A stretch of 64,000 nt of DNA. Origin: Bacteroidales bacterium (lineage in GTDB: Bacteria > Bacteroidota > Bacteroidia > Bacteroidales > UBA932). The notes beneath the pieces are model-generated. The model ran no database searches and was not told the DNA's origin. It saw only the letters and a program-made list of their open reading frames with translations. The stretch is from NCBI GenBank assembly GCA_020026355.1, contig JAHHQP010000005.1, positions 5,465-69,464 of the forward strand, read 5' to 3'. Each line of letters begins with the position of its first letter. The stretch's first letter is position 1. Both the position numbers and the translations under genes were made by a program. Shown here in pieces: positions 60,136 through 64,000 of the stretch.

Positions 60136-63100
60136 ATGGAACTATTTGAAGGTGTGTATGAGACACTGATCAGTAAAGCTATACAAGAAAAGCTAGATAA
60201 TGATTTTGGAGAGGATAAATACCAGGTTGTGAAGAATGCAATAGATTCCGCTGAATCTAATATTATGCTTTCTTCTTATCTGGCAGAAGTTACATCTTCT
60301 GTTTTAAAGGAATATTTCAAGGACTCTACATCAGATCTTACTATCAGTAAGCAAGTTGACTGTATCAATAGGGTCTTGAAGTTTATTGAAGATGAATGGG
60401 AGATTCCTCTTGATGAGGATATGCTTTCCGAAGAAAGTCAGAATAAATTCTTACGTGCAATATACTCAAAGGTGGGCTTGAATGCAAACCAGATTGCGTC
60501 AAAAAGTCAGAATCACCCGATATCGGGATACCGGGTAAGTTCATTGTTCACAGGAGGAAAAGATTTGTCTTTGGACGATGAGATCCGTCGAGATATTGAT
60601 ACGGCAGATCAGATTGATTTAGTCGTTTCTTTTATCAGGTGGACAGGGCTTCGATTGATCATAGAAAATCTTCGAGATTTTTTGCAGAAGCCTAATGCGA
60701 AGCTTCGTGTTATTACAACAACCTATATGGGGGCGACAGATCCGAAAGCGATTAAAGAATTGTTTAGTCTTTCAAGTCCTGATAAAGTTCAGATTAAAGT
60801 TTCATACAATACAAGAGAAGAAAGGCTTCATGCTAAATCCTATATTTTCAAACGAGATACGAATTTTGATACAGCATATATCGGTTCATCAAACTTGTCT
60901 TATTCAGCTTTGACAAAAGGTCTGGAATGGAACATGCGAGTTACTAATGTAGAGAACCCACATATTTTGGATAAAACAAAAGCGGCGTTTGATACTTATT
61001 GGAACAGTGAAGATTTTGAATTGATTAAAACAGAAGATGATGTTAGGAGGTTTGCAAAAGCAATAGAGGAAGTTAAAGGTTTAGGCTCTGTAGAAGCAAG
61101 ACCAATCATTAGATTTGAAAGAAAGACTCATCAGATTAAGGTTCTTGAAAAATTAAAGTTTGAAAGGCAACAGGGGCATTATAAAAATTTGATTATTGCA
61201 GCCACCGGTACAGGAAAAACCGCTATATCTGCCTTTGATTATAAGGATTTTAATGAGGAATTCAAGAAAAAACACGGTAGGGATGCAAGATTGTTGTTTA
61301 TTGCCCATAGAGATAAGATTCTTCAACAAGCACGATATACTTATAGTTGTGTATTGGTGAATTCCAATTTTGGTGAATTATGGGTAGGGCATAATCGTCC
61401 AAGTGTATATGGCGATTTAAACCATCTTTTCATTTCGATTCAGATGTTGAACAATAATGTTGATCTATTCTCTTCTTTTGGCAAAGAATATTATGATTAC
61501 ATTGTAATCGATGAAGCTCATCATGGAACGGCAGCTAGCTATCAGATTATTTATCAACTTTTCCATCCACAAATATTATTGGGATTGACAGCTACACCGG
61601 AAAGAATGGATGGTAAAGAGGTCCGCACAGAATTTGATAATCGATATGCAGCAGAAATCCGTTTGTATGAGGCTATTGATCAACAACTTTTGAGTCCATT
61701 TGATTACTTCTGTGTTAAAGATGATGATTCTGTGAATTTGTCAAAAATTGTTTGTCGTGGAGATCGGTATGATGTCGTAGAACTGAATAGGAAATATTGT
61801 ACGCAAACACGATTTAATATAATTTATGAGGCCCTATGTAAGTATATTACTGATCCTTATAGATGTAAAGCTGTTTGTTTTTGTTGTTCTATTGAACATG
61901 CTGAATTTATGGCTGATGGATTATCTCGTTATTTCAATGCAAAAGCTTTGACTAGTAGAAATAGAGATAAATTACAAGAATATACGGAGTTGTTAGGGCG
62001 AGGAGAAATCAACTATTTATGTGTTGCAGATATTCTAAATGAGGGTATTGACATTCCTGAAATTGATACGGTGTTGTTTTTAAGGCCAACGGAGAGTCTT
62101 ACTGTCTTTTTACAACAATTAGGACGTGGCTTAAGACTGGCAGACGGTAAGGATGTTCTGACGGTTCTTGATTTTGTCGCTCAGGCAAATCAATCATATA
62201 ATTATGAGTCTCGTTTCAGAGCTCTTATGGGAAAAACTAAGACTCCTGTTGCAGAAAGTATCAAAAAAGGATTTGTTTTCCTTCCTAGAGGATGCTCGAT
62301 TACTATGGAAAAGAGAGCTCAAGAATACATCCTTCAAAATATCAGAGATAGTATCTTCAATTTGAGGAGATTAAAGAGGGAAGTTTCTACTTTTACATCT
62401 ACGACTGGTTTGGATTTGACGCTTCCTAATTTCTTGGACTACTTTAGCCTTGATTGGGAATTGATTTATAAATCACCAGGTTCCTGGACTGAACTGAAAG
62501 TGGAAGCTGGTAAAGCTATGCCAGGTTATGAAAGGACTCCTTTTGTAATTAATATTGAGAAGGGGCTTGTCCGATTGTGGCATACTAATTCATTGGAATA
62601 TATCAATTATATATCAGATTTGATTGAAAATAAATTTGTTGCTGATGTATCGAGCCGACGGAAATGTAATTTCTTGAGAATGTTTTACTATACAATATTT
62701 TATGTAAATGTATCAAAGTTGAATAAAAAGTATGGCAAGCATTATTCATCTGAGGTGGCTGCTGTACGATCTTTAAATAATTACCCCTACTTTATTGAAG
62801 AACTGAGCGATCTGATTGATATAAAACGATCAGAACTCAGTCAATGTACAGAATGGTTAGATCTTGGTAATGGAAAAGAAATCGAACTTTATGGTTGTTA
62901 TAGTAAAGATGAAGTAGATATTCTAGTTAAAGGTGAGGTGGCAAAAGAAACAATTACAGGAACACATTATTGTGTTGAAGAAAAAATAGCAATTGTTTAT
63001 GTTACAATCAATAAATCCGATGAAGAGTATTCTCCGTCAACACTTTATCAGGATTATGTGATTAATAAGGATCAATTTCATTGGCAATCTCAGAATAATG

Positions 63101-63333
63101 TTCGTGCAGAAAGTGTTGCTGGTCAACGATTTATTCATCAATCTGAAAACGGCTGGAAATTTTTGCTTCTTGTCAGAGATTCCAAAAAGGATAATTACGG
63201 TGCGACTAACGGATATTACTGTCTCGGCTTGATGAATTTTGAATCATACCATGGTGAATGTCCGATGAACATTGTGTGGAATATGCAAAAAGCTATTCCT
63301 GGATTCATGATAGAGATGGCAAAAGTTATTTAA
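60136..63333 (+). CDS. SauUSI-like type IV restriction enzyme (PLD nuclease, DEAH helicase, DUF3427)
   Basis: From 60136 the product is 1065 residues; upstream in-frame ATGs lie before the promoter. A phospholipase D-type nuclease half-site comes first: LHAKSYI with His232 and Lys234, then YIGSSNLSYSAL. An SF2 helicase follows with Walker A ATGTGKT (about 356-362), DEAHHG (about 460), LTATPERMDG, and QQLGRGLRLADG (motif VI). The last third is a DUF3427 domain. This order is that of SauUSI, which cuts DNA carrying 5-methyl- or 5-hydroxymethyl-cytosine. Codons are AT-rich, unlike all genes to the left, indicating transfer. A NUDIX gene follows 99 bp downstream. Confidence 0.88.
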   Translation: MELFEGVYETLISKAIQEKLDNDFGEDKYQVVKNAIDSAESNIMLSSYLAEVTSSVLKEYFKDSTSDLTISKQVDCINRVLKFIEDEWEIPLDEDMLSEESQNKFLRAIYSKVGLNANQIASKSQNHPISGYRVSSLFTGGKDLSLDDEIRRDIDTADQIDLVVSFIRWTGLRLIIENLRDFLQKPNAKLRVITTTYMGATDPKAIKELFSLSSPDKVQIKVSYNTREERLHAKSYIFKRDTNFDTAYIGSSNLSYSALTKGLEWNMRVTNVENPHILDKTKAAFDTYWNSEDFELIKTEDDVRRFAKAIEEVKGLGSVEARPIIRFERKTHQIKVLEKLKFERQQGHYKNLIIAATGTGKTAISAFDYKDFNEEFKKKHGRDARLLFIAHRDKILQQARYTYSCVLVNSNFGELWVGHNRPSVYGDLNHLFISIQMLNNNVDLFSSFGKEYYDYIVIDEAHHGTAASYQIIYQLFHPQILLGLTATPERMDGKEVRTEFDNRYAAEIRLYEAIDQQLLSPFDYFCVKDDDSVNLSKIVCRGDRYDVVELNRKYCTQTRFNIIYEALCKYITDPYRCKAVCFCCSIEHAEFMADGLSRYFNAKALTSRNRDKLQEYTELLGRGEINYLCVADILNEGIDIPEIDTVLFLRPTESLTVFLQQLGRGLRLADGKDVLTVLDFVAQANQSYNYESRFRALMGKTKTPVAESIKKGFVFLPRGCSITMEKRAQEYILQNIRDSIFNLRRLKREVSTFTSTTGLDLTLPNFLDYFSLDWELIYKSPGSWTELKVEAGKAMPGYERTPFVINIEKGLVRLWHTNSLEYINYISDLIENKFVADVSSRRKCNFLRMFYYTIFYVNVSKLNKKYGKHYSSEVAAVRSLNNYPYFIEELSDLIDIKRSELSQCTEWLDLGNGKEIELYGCYSKDEVDILVKGEVAKETITGTHYCVEEKIAIVYVTINKSDEEYSPSTLYQDYVINKDQFHWQSQNNVRAESVAGQRFIHQSENGWKFLLLVRDSKKDNYGATNGYYCLGLMNFESYHGECPMNIVWNMQKAIPGFMIEMAKVI

Positions 63334-63354
63334 AAAATATATGGAGCGCGCAAC

Positions 63355-63394
63355 GTGTGTCGGCTAATGGATAATATTGTCTTTTTCGACACAC
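63355..63394. promoter_or_regulatory. Inverted repeat between SauUSI-like and NUDIX genes
   Basis: GTGTGTCG (63355-63362) and CGACACAC (63387-63394) are perfect 8-bp arms around 24 bp of AT-rich DNA. It could be an operator, or the stem of a weak terminator; no T-run follows directly. Confidence 0.4.
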
Positions 63395-63432
63395 TTTAGA
63401 AAGTAAAGCAATTATTTAACAGACTCACAATT

Positions 63433-63819
63433 ATGAAATCTATAGAAGTAGTAGCCGCAATTATTGTCAGTGAGGGAAAAGTTTTCGCCACTCAAAGAGG
63501 TTATGGAGAATTCAAAGATGGCTGGGAATTTCCAGGTGGTAAAATGGAGCCGGGGGAAAGTCCAGAAGATGCATTGAAACGTGAAATTCGTGAAGAACTT
63601 GCTACTGAAATCAATGTAGATTCATTCCTTCATACTGTTGATTACGACTATCCGAATTTTCACTTGACCATGCATTGCTTCATCTGCTCAGTCGTGTCCG
63701 GAAAACTCACCCTTCTTGAGCACGAATCAGCAAAATGGCTTACTAAAGATAACCTGTATTCTGTAGATTGGTTACCAGCAGATATAGAAGTGGTTAAGAA
63801 GTTAGAAGAACGGATATAG
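63433..63819 (+). CDS. NudG/MutT-like NUDIX pyrophosphohydrolase (island copy)
   Basis: The 128-residue product has the NUDIX box GGKMEPGESPEDALKREIRE with EEL next, and MKSIEVVAAII, WEFPGGK and HLTMHCFICSVVSGKLTL as in the resident copy at 56406. About 94 of 128 positions are identical by eye. Its codons end in A or T and the nucleotide sequences differ widely, so it is not a recent duplicate. NudG-type enzymes hydrolyse dCTP variants such as 5-methyl- and 5-hydroxy-dCTP. Its place after the modified-cytosine restriction gene suggests a linked role, which is an inference. Confidence 0.9.
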   Translation: MKSIEVVAAIIVSEGKVFATQRGYGEFKDGWEFPGGKMEPGESPEDALKREIREELATEINVDSFLHTVDYDYPNFHLTMHCFICSVVSGKLTLLEHESAKWLTKDNLYSVDWLPADIEVVKKLEERI

Positions 63820-63885
63820 ATCACTCTCTTAAGAAAAGTTTTAGTACACCGATAAAATTCGTGCATTATGTAAAGAATGATTTTG

Positions 63886-63893
63886 TAAATTTG
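63886..63893 (+). promoter_or_regulatory. -7 box of the HNH gene
   Basis: TAAATTTG matches TAnnTTTG and lies 42 bp before the ATG at 63936. Confidence 0.55.
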
Positions 63894-63935
63894 TTTCAAC
63901 GTAAGAATTGAAGCACTAAACAAAATCATCGCATT

Positions 63936-64000
63936 ATGCCGCCAAGAAGATTATGGTCGAGAGAGGAACTGATCGTTGTATTGAATCTATATTTCCAGCT
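63936..64000 (+). CDS. HNH endonuclease-like protein, N-terminus only
   Basis: Only 21 codons are inside the window: MPPRRLWSREELIVVLNLYF. This Arg/Trp plus REEL.. and NLY pattern is a familiar N-terminus of chromosomally encoded HNH endonucleases in restriction-type neighbourhoods. The nuclease motif itself lies outside the window, so the call depends on about 20 residues. A -7 box and AT-rich composition support a real gene in the acquired region. Confidence 0.5.
   Translation, partial: MPPRRLWSREELIVVLNLYFQ

Noticed and set aside
1..64000. CRISPR arrays, insertion sequences, rRNA operon, replication origin
   Set aside because: No regular repeat-spacer pattern, transposase motif, rRNA sequence or DnaA-box cluster was found by reading.

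Overview
The window looks like a chromosome segment from a Gram-negative Bacteroidota, most likely Bacteroidales. Many genes are preceded by the Bacteroidota sigma-ABfr -7 box (TAnnTTTG), three of them with a well-spaced TTTG -33 box. It also carries a type III glutamine synthetase, a single-chain pyruvate:ferredoxin oxidoreductase, a SecA of the enlarged Bacteroidota type, LpxB, a bactofilin and DUF1573/GIN-domain envelope proteins. Most of the window is moderately GC-rich and densely packed. The last 4 kb is clearly AT-rich and looks acquired.

Layout. 1-4.4 kb: a partial ArsP_2-type metal exporter with a DUF1573 protein, a YitT-family membrane protein, a stand-alone kinase of the 'polyvalent protein' type, and an 8Fe ferredoxin. 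4.4-13 kb: an M16 peptidase, a LysR regulator, NifJ, FabD and a tRNA-Arg(CCG). The ferredoxin is the likely electron partner of NifJ. 13-19 kb: NagB, a Prx6-like peroxiredoxin, thioredoxin, a split ThrE/YjjPB-type exporter with a small membrane protein, a LysR regulator and OxyR. 19-24.5 kb: a recG-WYL-DPP5 operon. 24.5-33.5 kb: pdxA-rnhA, secA, bactofilin, surE-lpxB and gapA. 33.6-41.6 kb: pssA with a secreted C1 peptidase, a YqiA-like esterase, then glnN, an RNase D-like exonuclease, an RlmI-like methyltransferase and lrgA-lrgB. 41.6-52.4 kb: a short Smr protein and AraC regulator divergent from a CDF metal exporter, an unknown protein with sdaA and a DPP-IV, a GH29 fucosidase, and arginine deiminase followed by a 1-phosphofructokinase-like enzyme. 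52.4-56.3 kb: an envelope cluster made of a BatA-like vWA domain fused to a DUF819 permease, a polytopic membrane protein and a TraB/GumN lipid-free secreted protein. 56.4-60 kb: a NudG-like NUDIX enzyme, a GIN lipoprotein, an orphan Vsr endonuclease, and a three-gene operon (flavodoxin-fold reductase, YjbR, AlkD).

60.1-64 kb is the accessory part: a 1065-residue PLD nuclease/DEAH helicase/DUF3427 protein of the type IV restriction enzyme SauUSI kind, then a second NudG-like NUDIX enzyme, then the start of an HNH endonuclease gene running off the window. The suggested system is modified-cytosine restriction paired with a nucleotide-pool NUDIX enzyme that could destroy modified dCTP. This is inferred from family knowledge and linkage. 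Two other leads are the vWA-DUF819 fusion cluster and a 9-mer (AGGTCAATG) found at 12 places, far more often than chance, in unrelated reading frames and in intergenic DNA.

Regulatory sites were read by eye; boxes lacking a clear -33 partner are given lower confidence.
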